Source of the DNA: Candidatus Hatepunaea meridiana
Lineage (GTDB): Bacteria; Electryoneota; AABM5-125-24; Hatepunaeales; Hatepunaeaceae
Assembly: GCA_030765125.1 (NCBI GenBank)
Contig: JAVCDD010000307.1
Coordinates: forward strand, 1 to 36,258
Direction: 5' to 3'
DNA: 36,258 bases
In this document: positions 16,394 to 25,936 of the stretch, one piece after another
Layout: each line of letters opens with the position of its first letter
Position numbering within the stretch: the stretch's first letter is position 1
Program-made: the position numbers and the translations under genes
The notes under the pieces: generated by a model
What the model saw: only the letters and a program-made list of their open reading frames with translations
What the model was told of the DNA's origin: nothing
Database searches by the model: none

Positions 16394-18268
16394 ATGCGAA
16401 TCCATCCAATATATACAATTACACTATTAGTTCTGTTTCTAACAGGCGTTCTCGGATCAATGCCTCCTCATCCGGAATGGCTTAAGGATGCAAGTCCGGA
16501 AACTGTTGCCGAAATACGTACAATTCATCTTGACGCAATCGAGCGCGGTTTGAACGAACCGGGTGCTTCCGTTCTTGATCGAATGAGGCAGCATCGACGG
16601 GACGACGGTGAAGAGGTTACACTCCACGCAGCAGTGATATTAGTTGATTTCGAGGATAATGAAGCTGACCGGGATGAGTATTCCATTGAACATTATGAAG
16701 AAATGCTCTTTAGCCTGGATGAATATGAAAGCGGCAGTATGCGGGATTTCTACTTGGAGAATTCCGCCGATATGGTTAATATCGTCGGTGACGTAGCAGG
16801 CTGGTATCGTATGCCGAGGAACTATTCCTATTACTGCAATCATCGCTATGGTTTGGGAGGCTATCCACGCAATGCCCAGAAGCTCGCAGAAGACGCCGTT
16901 CGCGCTGCGGATGACGATCTTGACTTCAGCCGCTATGACAACGATGACGATGGTCGAGTCGAAGCTGTCTATATTGTTCACGCCGGTTCTGGCGCTGAGG
17001 AAGACCCTGATAACGAAGATCTTATCTGGTCGCATGCATGGACGTTTCGCAACCTGGGTGAAGTGGATGGTGTTCGTTTTCACAAATACTCATCCGTCCC
17101 GGAAAACGGTAATATCGGCGTATATGCACACGAATTGGGACACGCATTGTTTGGACTTCCCGATTTATACGACACCGAATATGAATCGGCAGGTATCGGC
17201 TTCTGGTCGCTGATGTCGTTTGGCGCCTGGGGGGATGATGGACGACGTCCGTTACACTTCGACGCCTGGTGTAAGTTGCAACTCGAATGGGTTGACGTTA
17301 GGGAACTGGAGTATGATACCAAGTTCTGCCTGCTGCCGGTGGAAACTTCGCAACAAGTGGTGTTAATGTGGAATCCGGAAGAGCGGGATGATGAGTACTT
17401 CCTGATCGAAAACCGCCAGCAGATAGGTTTCGATGGTGAGATCCTCGGTGAAGGACTGTTAGTATACCACGTAGACGAAGATATGCGAGACAATGATAAT
17501 CCCTGGTGGCCCGGACATCAAGGAGATCGGCATAATCTGGTAGCAATTGAACAGGCAGATGGTAGATGGGACCTGGAAACCTACGAAAATGACGGGGACG
17601 ATGGTGATACTTATCCCGGCAGCGAGGATAATTGCACCTTTGACGCCGAGAGTGAGCCCGGCAGTCTCGACTATGATGAAAATGATACCGGCGTCGCTAT
17701 CCTCGACATTGATCCCGGTCGAAGCGGCATCTATGCACGCTGGCTGGTCGGTGTGGATCCTCCTGAAGTGGAACAAACGATCTCATTAGCAGCAGATTGG
17801 AATATGATTTCTGCGCATGTTATTCCTGAATCGAATGATATAATTTCCATTTTCGAACCTTTGACTGAAAACGACAATCTGATTATACTCAAGAATGGAA
17901 TGGGACGGTTTTATGTTCCTCAGTATAATTTTAATAACATCCCAGGATGGAATCCTGCAGAAGGTTATCAACTTGATGTTGAGCAAAACGATGAGTTAAC
18001 TATTACAGGCGAACCGATTGACCCACAGATGCCGATTCAGTTAATAGACGGCTGGCAAATCGTTCCATACTATCCCGGCTATCCATTACCGGTAAGGGTA
18101 GCATTCGTCAACATCGGTGAATACCTGTTAATGGTCAAAGACTCTGAAGGTCGTTTCTACACGACACGCTTCGATTACAGTAATATGGTGGACTTGGTTC
18201 CTAGTCAGGGCTATCAAGTCAAGGTGAGAGACGACGTGGAATTAGTATATCCACCTGAGGAAGATTGA
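16394..18268 (+). CDS. Secreted M6-family metalloprotease with duplicated C-terminal module
   Basis: 624 residues. Signal peptide MRIHPIYTITLLVLFLTGVLG. The zinc motif HELGH (246-250) followed by LPDLYD, with the upstream SMRDFYLENS segment, is typical of M6 (immune-inhibitor-A-like) peptidases. Acidic DDD-rich stretches (DNDDDGRVE, ENDGDDGDTYPGSEDN) suggest calcium sites. After about residue 455 two similar modules follow: DWNMISAHVIPES...GMGRFYVPQYNFNNI...GYQLDV and GWQIVPYYPGYPL...SEGRFYTTRFDYSNM...GYQVKV. The protein stops 10 residues after the second (YPPEED) with no sorting domain, unlike other large secreted proteins here. It probably degrades extracellular protein. The ribosome site is weak (GGCAAG). 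Confidence 0.88.
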   Translation: MRIHPIYTITLLVLFLTGVLGSMPPHPEWLKDASPETVAEIRTIHLDAIERGLNEPGASVLDRMRQHRRDDGEEVTLHAAVILVDFEDNEADRDEYSIEHYEEMLFSLDEYESGSMRDFYLENSADMVNIVGDVAGWYRMPRNYSYYCNHRYGLGGYPRNAQKLAEDAVRAADDDLDFSRYDNDDDGRVEAVYIVHAGSGAEEDPDNEDLIWSHAWTFRNLGEVDGVRFHKYSSVPENGNIGVYAHELGHALFGLPDLYDTEYESAGIGFWSLMSFGAWGDDGRRPLHFDAWCKLQLEWVDVRELEYDTKFCLLPVETSQQVVLMWNPEERDDEYFLIENRQQIGFDGEILGEGLLVYHVDEDMRDNDNPWWPGHQGDRHNLVAIEQADGRWDLETYENDGDDGDTYPGSEDNCTFDAESEPGSLDYDENDTGVAILDIDPGRSGIYARWLVGVDPPEVEQTISLAADWNMISAHVIPESNDIISIFEPLTENDNLIILKNGMGRFYVPQYNFNNIPGWNPAEGYQLDVEQNDELTITGEPIDPQMPIQLIDGWQIVPYYPGYPLPVRVAFVNIGEYLLMVKDSEGRFYTTRFDYSNMVDLVPSQGYQVKVRDDVELVYPPEED

Positions 18269-18328
18269 TCTTTTTGGGGTAGGGAAGACGTTCCTGATTG
18301 AATTGTAAAAAGTGAGATCACCCATTGG

Positions 18329-18344
18329 CAGACGCCCTCGTCTG
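18329..18344. repeat. CAGACG-CCCT-CGTCTG palindrome
   Basis: A 6-bp perfect stem with a 4-base loop between the convergent M6 and CotH genes. It has the same form as the GACA-N4-TGTC family but a different stem. No T-run follows, so a terminator role is uncertain. Confidence 0.5.
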
Positions 18345-18378
18345 GCAGCTAATTAGTGATTGAACGTAAAATTTTCCT

Positions 18379-21300
18379 TTATCTAATCATTACCATCTTT
18401 TTCAAATCGATAAATTCCCCTGCTTCTATTTTATATATGTACAGCCCACTCGGTAGACCGGAAGCATTAAAAACAGCTTCATGATAACCGGGATTCATCT
18501 GCTCGTCAATTAAAACAGAGACCTTTCGTCCAAGCAGGTTGTAAATAGTTAGAGTCACTCTATTGGAATTGGTCAGGTCGAACCTGATGACCGTCTGTGA
18601 ATTGAAAGGATTTGGAAAGTTTTGGGACAGCCTGAATTCTGTCGGTGGTTCGTACAGTTTATCGGCTATACTATTCAATGAACCAGGTGTTCCATAAGGC
18701 TTTTCCGATACATTCCAGTTCTTCGCCAAACTGTTATCGAAGCGATGATCTATCAGTTCAATAGTAGGTCCGAAACCGTCCGCTTCCTCCGGCCAAGGTG
18801 ATTCATCGTCATAAATTAATGAATCCTGAACAGCGTTGTCTATGTCATAGAGTCTTATTGCATCACTGTCTTCACTGAGGTTGAAATCGAAATTACCTAT
18901 TAAGTCCCTCACTCGCGGGAAAAGCTGTTTTAATGATGATGTATCGCTGCTGATGACGATATAACCAACTGGTCGTATTGTTGAGTTCTCAGGCAGGACA
19001 AACAGGTTATCATTTTCATCCTTTAACAACCATCCTGAAATATCTACCGTTTCATTACTCGAATTATAAAGCTCAACCCAATCTCCAGGATTAAAATTAT
19101 CATTAGAGTGATAATTAATCTCATTAATCACAATCAGATCATCGCTGTCAAATGGAAAATCATCTGTATCGAATTCGTAATATGCTCCCAAATCAGGTAA
19201 TGAGCCATCCGGATCTCTGGAATGGTTGGGATCTCCGGCGTCAATGCAAGGTGATTCCTGACGTAACTCCAGGTTATAAAGAGATGCATTTATGAATAGA
19301 GGATCTGCATTAATATTTGATCTACCCGGTAAAATTTCACTGTCCGATAAAGAATATGAGACGATTATCGATGACAAAGAATCTGAAAAAATAGAAGCAC
19401 CTGGCGAGTCAGAGATAATTGTATTTACCACTACCGCGGTGCCACCACCTCTTCCGGGGTTTTTCTCATAACATGTGATCGCTGTATCGGTTTTCCAGAA
19501 ACTGTTCTGGTTAACATAAGCATACGATTCATCCTTGACAGCCAGACCTAGATTACAATCGACAATCAGATTTCGCTCGATATTTACGGTTGACTTCTGA
19601 CCTATGGAGATGCCCTTGTCAAAACAATTGTATATTTTGTTGCCATAAATATTTACATTTAGTGATTGTTCACCTATGTCGATACCATCACAATTCACCC
19701 CCTGAAAGTTGAAAATCCAATTGTTTCTAATCAAGCCGTTATTTACCTGGTCAAAATCGATTGCATCTGTATCCGGAGCATTGTTCCCAAAGAACCTGCA
19801 TCCTTCGACTTGACCGTAACCATACTTAACATTTATATAATCACATGTCACATCTGTTGTAATAAAAGAGTTTAGCAGCAGAATACTGCCATATTGTATA
19901 AAAATCGGGAAACCTATCTCCTCTAACAATACATTGTCAATTATCAAATCTGCATTGTAACCTGAAATTGCTCCTTTTTGCGAAACAGGTTCGTTTCCAT
20001 GAGTTGCACCTCTGATCTCAGTATACTTGATCTTAGAAGTATCTGTTGTGTTAATGAAGCACAGAGCGCCCCACTGCATAACACCCATATCATAATTCGG
20101 TGATATTGAGACCGGATTTTCCTCATTTCCTTCAACAATCATATTTCCATGAACGTAAATACTGGCATCCAGCGCCATCTTAATTTTCACACCAGCATCA
20201 ACTTTAAACGATACATCTGGTAGAACCGTAATATCCCCACTGGAAAAATAGGGTAAGTTCTGTGATGTTAGAGTTAGATTGGTCGAGATTTCTCTAGGAA
20301 TCAGGTGATCATTATTGGGTACAAAGTTCGCCAATAGGGTGGTATCGGATTTTAGGATAATCTCAATCGAAGTAGAGTCCGAAATCCCGGTCCAGCCTGC
20401 AAATTGAAATCCAGGTTGAGATCTGGCGCTTAGAACTATGGGAATATTCCTGAAATAAGAACCGGTCAATGTGTTTTTATACATACGAATACCATTAATA
20501 AACACATCGCCACCACTGGTATCACTGATACTAATTGTCAACCGGGCAGTTCGATCAAGTGAAAAATCAGAACTCAGATGCTCGATAATAAATGCTGTCC
20601 TCTCACGGGTGAACTGTTTTATTTCTTCCAGATTATTCTGCCAGGATGTCATTGATGATATTCCGTCATCATCTCTCCATTTCTCAATATGTCTTGGTAA
20701 TTCTGAAGAGATTATAGCGCTAAGACTGTCAACAACAACTGCTAACCTTTCCGAATTAAATGTATTGTTAAGATGTGAGGTGAAACGTTGTATAAACCTT
20801 GTTTTGAATGATTCGTTTTGAATAAGATTCCTGTAAACATCATATCGATCATAGAACTGTTCAAGAAGGTTCAAGTCTATGTTGCCCATGTTAAAACCAC
20901 GATCAAGGTCGGTAATCAACCACTGCCATTTCGATCCTTCATCCTGTGTGCGCCACCACTCACGGTTATGCTTCCAACTTGTGTTTGCAGCATAAGCTTC
21001 AATTACAACCCAATCGATAAAGCTATCCTCATTCAGCCAAGTCAGTATCTGCTGATAATTATCTTCATCGGTTAGATCATTTTTATTCATAAACCGGATC
21101 ATATTATAATAATCGGTTGGGTCACCCTGAATACAGACAGTGTAAATACCTGCAGCGGTCATCGTGAACTCAAGATGATCAATACTATCCGGGTGAACTC
21201 CAAAGTTTGATGCAAAATACTGTGGATTGGTTCGTTCACGAATATTGTGTATTCCCCAGTAACTTCCATTCATAAACAGGATAGTTGGACTATAAGCTTG

Positions 21301-23037
21301 CACACCATTTGCCATTTGTCCCTGTGTGATACTTTCGGTCATTGCATCACGCAGCATATCCGTGTTCCAGTTATCTCCCCCGTTCCTGAGGACAATTGTT
21401 TTAAACACACCTATCGATTTACTTTTGAACACCTGATAGTTTATGGCTTCTATCCCGTAACGATTCCTCATGTAGATGGTTAGTGGTTTTTGTGCGAAGC
21501 GCCAGATATTAAAACCACCAATTCGAGATCCAGCATTTAATTCAAAACCAGGTTCACCATTGGCAGTAAAGTATTCGATAGATACCGGGATTTCTCTTTG
21601 CTTATAATTGTTCGCATAAATCCCAATCTTTTCATCCCAGAGAGTTTGAGGATCCGCCACAAAAGATATTACAGGCAAGGTCGGGTCGGGCTCGTTGATG
21701 AAATATGAATTTGTTGTTATTTCACCCGAAAGTTTTCCGGGCTCAAAAGTACGGGCTCTGATCACTATATTTTCAGTTATACTAATCGCACCTGAGTAGA
21801 GTCTGGATTCCATTCCGGGCTTTGATGAATTTGTAGAGTAACGAATCTCAGCAGTCGGAGAAAAGGTCAACAGCGATAAAGCCTGCGAACCACTATAGAA
21901 TCCACCCTCGATTGAAAAAATAACAGGAGTGGATATTTCCATATTTGGAGAAGTCGGACTGCTATTACTATAAGCAGGCGTTGGTTCGCTGAAATAACAC
22001 CAATCAGCGCTATGTTCTGGATTACGCCCATAAGACACATCGGATGTCTGTCTCCCGAAAGTGACTGAGTCAACCAGTGTAATACCGAAATAGGTGTTCC
22101 CAGTTAGAGCAAGGTCAAAACTCAAATCGGAACTGGTTGCCAGGTATTGATGAATCTCAACAGCGAGAACATTCCGTCCAACTTTTAGATAGTCGATCCC
22201 TATCGTAGATTCAAAAAATGAATTTTCCTCCGGTTCGGTTACGGGTAAATTTGCAAATGTATTGTAATGAATCCTTCCTTGAGGCATCCCATCCCGGCGT
22301 ATTTCATTACCGTTAAGATAGATAACTGCCCCGTCATCACGCTTCAGTTTGATTGTCAATGAATTATAGTCATCCGTATCCGATACTTCGAACTCGGTAC
22401 GGAAATAAGTAGTGGGAAATTTATTACTCGGATCTCCTCCAAAACTGATCACGGTTGCTTCATCCCCATCACCGTAACCGAACTCTGCATGTCCGGATGA
22501 CCATCCGGAGTCATCAAACTCAGATTCAATCCACTCGATGCCCTGATCGGAACCATCATCAAGGAATTTCCAGGTAAATCCTTGTGAGATGAGGATTGTA
22601 CTTTGGTTACTTTGTGTTCTGAAAAGCCCCAATTCCTCACCTTCACCACTGATTCTAAAATTGGTATGGAAATATGTTGTTTCAAATGTTGACCAGGGCC
22701 AATAAGGTCTCTGGTGTATCATACCGGGAATATCATCATAACCATCAGCCCAGAAGAGGAGGTATCCACCGGATGCAATCACAGTACCCGGGGGAATTCG
22801 CCATTTCACAGGGTTGTCAAGATTATCGGTGAGGAAAAATCCTCCGATCTCAACCGATTCTTCAGTTGGGTTGAATAATTCGATCCAGTCCGAATAATCA
22901 TCAAAATCGACCATATCCGGATTGATAGAGACATTCGAAGCAAGAAATTCATTTATTAAAATTTGTGCTTTTGGCGCCGCTGCAAGCATAACCAGAAGGA
23001 TCAAAATAAAGGAAATTCTATGATATCTATTAATCAT
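18379..23037 (-). CDS. Giant secreted CotH-kinase / lamin-tail / beta-helix protein with sorting domain
   Basis: 1552 residues. Signal sequence ISFILILLVMLAAAPKAQ. Domains in order (approximate): lamin-tail domain (INEFLASN...DWIELFNPT, 25-110); beta-sandwich (FDDSGWSSGHAEFGYGD, 140-320); chitobiase C-terminal type (SPTAEIRYSTNSSKPG, 365-445); CotH kinase-like (450-870, with HNREWWR and the catalytic-type DLDRGF); a GWTG cap module (890-965); right-handed beta-helix ending SPCIDAGDPNHSRDPDG (985-1300); second lamin-tail domain (INEINYHSND...DWVELYNSS, 1320-1430); sorting domain (NFPNPFNSQTVIRFDL...SGLYIYKIEAG...KKMVMIR, last 75). The start is ATG 23037; a TTG eight codons upstream is possible. 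CotH-type kinases phosphorylate secreted proteins in Bacillus spores; here the target is unknown. No ribosome site is evident. Confidence 0.88.
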   Translation of the reverse strand: MINRYHRISFILILLVMLAAAPKAQILINEFLASNVSINPDMVDFDDYSDWIELFNPTEESVEIGGFFLTDNLDNPVKWRIPPGTVIASGGYLLFWADGYDDIPGMIHQRPYWPWSTFETTYFHTNFRISGEGEELGLFRTQSNQSTILISQGFTWKFLDDGSDQGIEWIESEFDDSGWSSGHAEFGYGDGDEATVISFGGDPSNKFPTTYFRTEFEVSDTDDYNSLTIKLKRDDGAVIYLNGNEIRRDGMPQGRIHYNTFANLPVTEPEENSFFESTIGIDYLKVGRNVLAVEIHQYLATSSDLSFDLALTGNTYFGITLVDSVTFGRQTSDVSYGRNPEHSADWCYFSEPTPAYSNSSPTSPNMEISTPVIFSIEGGFYSGSQALSLLTFSPTAEIRYSTNSSKPGMESRLYSGAISITENIVIRARTFEPGKLSGEITTNSYFINEPDPTLPVISFVADPQTLWDEKIGIYANNYKQREIPVSIEYFTANGEPGFELNAGSRIGGFNIWRFAQKPLTIYMRNRYGIEAINYQVFKSKSIGVFKTIVLRNGGDNWNTDMLRDAMTESITQGQMANGVQAYSPTILFMNGSYWGIHNIRERTNPQYFASNFGVHPDSIDHLEFTMTAAGIYTVCIQGDPTDYYNMIRFMNKNDLTDEDNYQQILTWLNEDSFIDWVVIEAYAANTSWKHNREWWRTQDEGSKWQWLITDLDRGFNMGNIDLNLLEQFYDRYDVYRNLIQNESFKTRFIQRFTSHLNNTFNSERLAVVVDSLSAIISSELPRHIEKWRDDDGISSMTSWQNNLEEIKQFTRERTAFIIEHLSSDFSLDRTARLTISISDTSGGDVFINGIRMYKNTLTGSYFRNIPIVLSARSQPGFQFAGWTGISDSTSIEIILKSDTTLLANFVPNNDHLIPREISTNLTLTSQNLPYFSSGDITVLPDVSFKVDAGVKIKMALDASIYVHGNMIVEGNEENPVSISPNYDMGVMQWGALCFINTTDTSKIKYTEIRGATHGNEPVSQKGAISGYNADLIIDNVLLEEIGFPIFIQYGSILLLNSFITTDVTCDYINVKYGYGQVEGCRFFGNNAPDTDAIDFDQVNNGLIRNNWIFNFQGVNCDGIDIGEQSLNVNIYGNKIYNCFDKGISIGQKSTVNIERNLIVDCNLGLAVKDESYAYVNQNSFWKTDTAITCYEKNPGRGGGTAVVVNTIISDSPGASIFSDSLSSIIVSYSLSDSEILPGRSNINADPLFINASLYNLELRQESPCIDAGDPNHSRDPDGSLPDLGAYYEFDTDDFPFDSDDLIVINEINYHSNDNFNPGDWVELYNSSNETVDISGWLLKDENDNLFVLPENSTIRPVGYIVISSDTSSLKQLFPRVRDLIGNFDFNLSEDSDAIRLYDIDNAVQDSLIYDDESPWPEEADGFGPTIELIDHRFDNSLAKNWNVSEKPYGTPGSLNSIADKLYEPPTEFRLSQNFPNPFNSQTVIRFDLTNSNRVTLTIYNLLGRKVSVLIDEQMNPGYHEAVFNASGLPSGLYIYKIEAGEFIDLKKMVMIR

Positions 23038-23106
23038 TGTTTTAATTAGTGATTTCCCCAATGCGAGTGGATAAGTTATGCTAACTTCACACTTGACAAT
23101 GTAATG

Positions 23107-24060
23107 TTAATTCTGTGCCAGGTAAAGAATCACTCCCACCGTTACCACCCAGAGCAGCACCACTACTTTCATCCCTGGATCCTTAAGCAACAGTTTAGTC
23201 GGGTCTTCACCAGCGCGTCCTACCAGGGCCAATTGCTGATAACGGAAGATCCCATATAGAACAAACGGCAGAGTATAGATCAATGCGCCGGTATGGTGTT
23301 TCTCGATGGTATGAGGATCGACCGTATACAACGCATAACAAAGGATAGTCATTGCTGCTAAAATATTTATCCAACCGTTGATTATAAGTACCTCGGGATA
23401 TTTCGTTAGCACCGGGCGAGTTTGAGTAGCGCTGTTGTCATTGTCCAGATCATCATACGCCGGAGCCATCAGCGACGTTTCGCTGGTTATCTCCTGACGA
23501 CGCTTAATCATCCCTAAGAATAAAGCTATAGTAAAAGTACACAGAATAAGCCAATGCGAAAGTGGCTCATTTATAATTACAGCTCCTAACATCACTCGGA
23601 TGACAAATCCGACAGCGATAATAATTACGTCCAGGATCAATACATGTCTTAAGTATATGGAGTATGCGATCATCAAGATTGCGTAAGTAATGGCAATAAT
23701 AGTAGGATTATGCCCTAACCATAATAACAGAATCAGTCCAAATGACAAAGAGACAATTGACAATAGTGAAGCTTGCCAGACAGCTAACTGACCGGATGCA
23801 ACAGGTCTGATTTTCTTGATTGGGTGTAAAGCATCCTCGTGCCGGTTGCATATATCATTAAAGGCATATACTGCCGAAGCGATCAGTGAAAAACCAAGCA
23901 CACCTCCCATAAGCGACAGCCATTGGGATGGTTCAAGTAGATGCAGCGTGAAAAGCGCAGGCGCCAGAATGAAGCTGTTCTTGATCCAGTGACGGGGACG
24001 AATTGTTCGCAAGATCAAGTGAAATACACCGGTTCTAACGTTAGTGTTTGGTTTTTTCAT
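23107..24060 (-). CDS. UbiA-family prenyltransferase, decaprenyl-phosphate phosphoribosyltransferase-like
   Basis: 318 residues with about eight to nine hydrophobic helices. RPRHWIKNSFILAPALF and the motif NDICNRHEDALHPIKKIRP with VASG are those of the UbiA branch that joins phosphoribose to polyprenyl phosphate (Rv3806c-like), rather than quinone enzymes. One motif residue differs: NDxxD is NDxxN here (NDICN), while the later Asp (ED) is kept. No arabinan genes are nearby, so the product's use is open. The reading frame runs 60 codons upstream through the repeat 24127-24197; I chose the ATG at 24060 (MKKPNTNVRTG), where homology begins. It may be co-transcribed with the M16 genes, with the repeat between them. 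Confidence 0.82.
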   Translation of the reverse strand: MKKPNTNVRTGVFHLILRTIRPRHWIKNSFILAPALFTLHLLEPSQWLSLMGGVLGFSLIASAVYAFNDICNRHEDALHPIKKIRPVASGQLAVWQASLLSIVSLSFGLILLLWLGHNPTIIAITYAILMIAYSIYLRHVLILDVIIIAVGFVIRVMLGAVIINEPLSHWLILCTFTIALFLGMIKRRQEITSETSLMAPAYDDLDNDNSATQTRPVLTKYPEVLIINGWINILAAMTILCYALYTVDPHTIEKHHTGALIYTLPFVLYGIFRYQQLALVGRAGEDPTKLLLKDPGMKVVVLLWVVTVGVILYLAQN

Positions 24061-24126
24061 TTTTTTACCGCAGATTATGCAGATTGATAGCATACATTTC
24101 TCATCACCTTTTTGGTTGACATCGGG

Positions 24127-24197
24127 GTGGCACGGGTTACTTGTTACCCGTGTTTCCTTACTGTGAAGAGAGACGAGTAACAAGTAACCCGTGCCAC
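24127..24197. repeat. GTGGCACGGG inverted repeat, copy 1
   Basis: The arms 24127-24152 and 24175-24197 are inverted copies; each is also self-complementary (CACGGGT...ACCCGTG). Other copies lie at 30684-30780, 31948-32034 and 36072-36142. Confidence 0.88.
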
Positions 24198-24244
24198 ACG
24201 ATAGAATTCTGAAAAAGTCACCAAGTATATACACTATCAACAGA

Positions 24245-25936
24245 TTACTCGATGTTCAATTCGTGAATTGTTCCGAAATCTTCCAGAGGTCTGTCCAATT
24301 TTTCCTTGTCACCCACCATCACGATAATTAATTTATCGGGATGCAATAGCTCTTTAGCCGCCTTCCTCACGTCTTCAAGAGTCAGTTTCTGATAAGCTTC
24401 CAGGTCGCGCTGTGGAGTGTCCAACGGCAGACCACGCCATTTCAAATAGGTTAACCTATAGAGAAAATTATCGCTGCTTTCATACTTCCAGACATAACTG
24501 TTGACAATAGCCTGTTTGGCGTTTTCAAACTGTTCCTCGCTGGGTCCGTTTTCCTGATAGTCGGTGATGATCTCCGTCATTAATGCCAGAGTACGACCAG
24601 CTTGATCAATTCGCGTTGACGCCGAAGCCTTGAATTTGCCCTTAACCGGAACAGGTGAGCTGAACATTGACCAGATCGAATAAGTCAAGCCCTCATCAAC
24701 TCTTATCCGCTTAGTCAACAATGAATTGAAGCCTGAACCACCAAGTATTCTATTCATGATTTCTGCTGCGTGCCTCTGAGGATTATTGTAGTCAATCGTC
24801 TGATGCCCCATAGTAATAAATGCCTGACTTACATCTTTATAGGCATAATAAACTCCTGCTCCTGCTTGCTTAGGCGTGGATGGGATTGAAACAATTTTTC
24901 CTTGACGCTTCTTTAGTTTTTTCAAATACTTCTTCGTCAAAGATTTTGCTTTCGATAACGTTATATCTCCCGAGAACCCAATGATAGCGCTTGATGGATC
25001 GAATATTTGTTTGTGATATGCCAACAAGTCGTCGCGGGTAATTGAATTGACGGTTGCTTCACTGGTTTCTCTTCCAAACGGATGATCGGGATATATAAGC
25101 TTGTTCAATTCTCGATGCGCAATACCATTAGGTCTATCATAACGCCGACGGATTTTCTCTAACATCGTGCTGCGCTTAAGCTCGATTTTGTCCTCCGAAT
25201 AGGCAGGATTCAGGATCAATTCTTTTGCAAGATTCATCAACATTGGCAAATCATCCTTATGCCCGGAACCGCTGATATGAAACTGTTCTTGTCCCGCCCA
25301 AACACCTATCCAGGCAGATTTGAACTCGACAATATCATTTAGGCTATCAGCCGGAATATTTACACTACCACCGTTACGAAGCGTCCAGGCGGTCATTTCT
25401 GCCAAGCCAACTTTGTCAGCAGGATCAGGAGAAACCGGAAAGGATAATACAAAATAAACCAGCGGTACTTCATTATCTTCAACAACTAAACCGGCAATTC
25501 CATTTTTTGACTTAAATTCGCTATACTTGGGAATCTGCCACTGTAATTCCGGGATGTCAATATCCTTATAAGTAGACGCGACACTCTTGTCGCGTGCAGT
25601 AGATGCGATACTCTTGTCGCGTGCAGTAGATGCGATACTCTCGTCGCGTGCAGTAGACGCGACACTCTTGTCGCGTGCAGTAGATGCGACACTCTTGTCG
25701 CGTGCAGTAGATGCGACACTCTTGTCGCGTGCAGTAGATGCGACACTCTTGTCGCGTGCAGTAGATGCGATACTCTTGTCGCGTGCAGTAGATGCGATAC
25801 TCTCGTCGCGTGCAGTAGATGCGATACTCTCGTCGCGTACTGTTTCTGATTTTTCTGCTATTACAACTGGAATCGTAAAACTACACCATACAAAAAGGAA
25901 TACAAATAAAATGACAATAATACGTCGGTTATTCAT
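24245..25936 (-). CDS. M16 peptidase-like subunit without zinc motif, carrying a repeat array
   Basis: 563 residues. Signal peptide at 1-27 (FVFLFVWCSFTIPVVIA), then ten 9-residue repeats ARDKSVAST (33-122), then two M16 domains. Where the active subunit has HFLEH this one reads GLAEMTAWTLRNGG, so it cannot bind zinc. The second-domain loop GGSGFNSLLTKRIRVDEGLTYS is intact. This matches the non-catalytic partner of two-gene periplasmic M16B pairs. AAGGAGGG lies before the ATG, and its start overlaps the stop of the active gene by four bases (25933-25936). Without the repeats it would be about 470 residues, normal for the family. Confidence 0.92.
   Translation of the reverse strand: MNNRRIIVILFVFLFVWCSFTIPVVIAEKSETVRDESIASTARDESIASTARDKSIASTARDKSVASTARDKSVASTARDKSVASTARDKSVASTARDESIASTARDKSIASTARDKSVASTYKDIDIPELQWQIPKYSEFKSKNGIAGLVVEDNEVPLVYFVLSFPVSPDPADKVGLAEMTAWTLRNGGSVNIPADSLNDIVEFKSAWIGVWAGQEQFHISGSGHKDDLPMLMNLAKELILNPAYSEDKIELKRSTMLEKIRRRYDRPNGIAHRELNKLIYPDHPFGRETSEATVNSITRDDLLAYHKQIFDPSSAIIGFSGDITLSKAKSLTKKYLKKLKKRQGKIVSIPSTPKQAGAGVYYAYKDVSQAFITMGHQTIDYNNPQRHAAEIMNRILGGSGFNSLLTKRIRVDEGLTYSIWSMFSSPVPVKGKFKASASTRIDQAGRTLALMTEIITDYQENGPSEEQFENAKQAIVNSYVWKYESSDNFLYRLTYLKWRGLPLDTPQRDLEAYQKLTLEDVRKAAKELLHPDKLIIVMVGDKEKLDRPLEDFGTIHELNIE
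25572..25841 (-). repeat. In-frame tandem array: ten 27-bp units after the signal peptide
   Basis: Ten units of 27 bp, each with the palindrome GCGACA-CTCT-TGTCGC or a near variant (GCGATACTCTCGTCGC). They encode ARDKSVAST, with K/E and V/I differences. Variant units follow a partly repeated order (E-I, K-I, K-V x4, E-I, K-I, K-V), which suggests block duplication. The unit is free of stops in several frames on both strands. An intergenic relative lies at 2439-2452. Confidence 0.95.
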
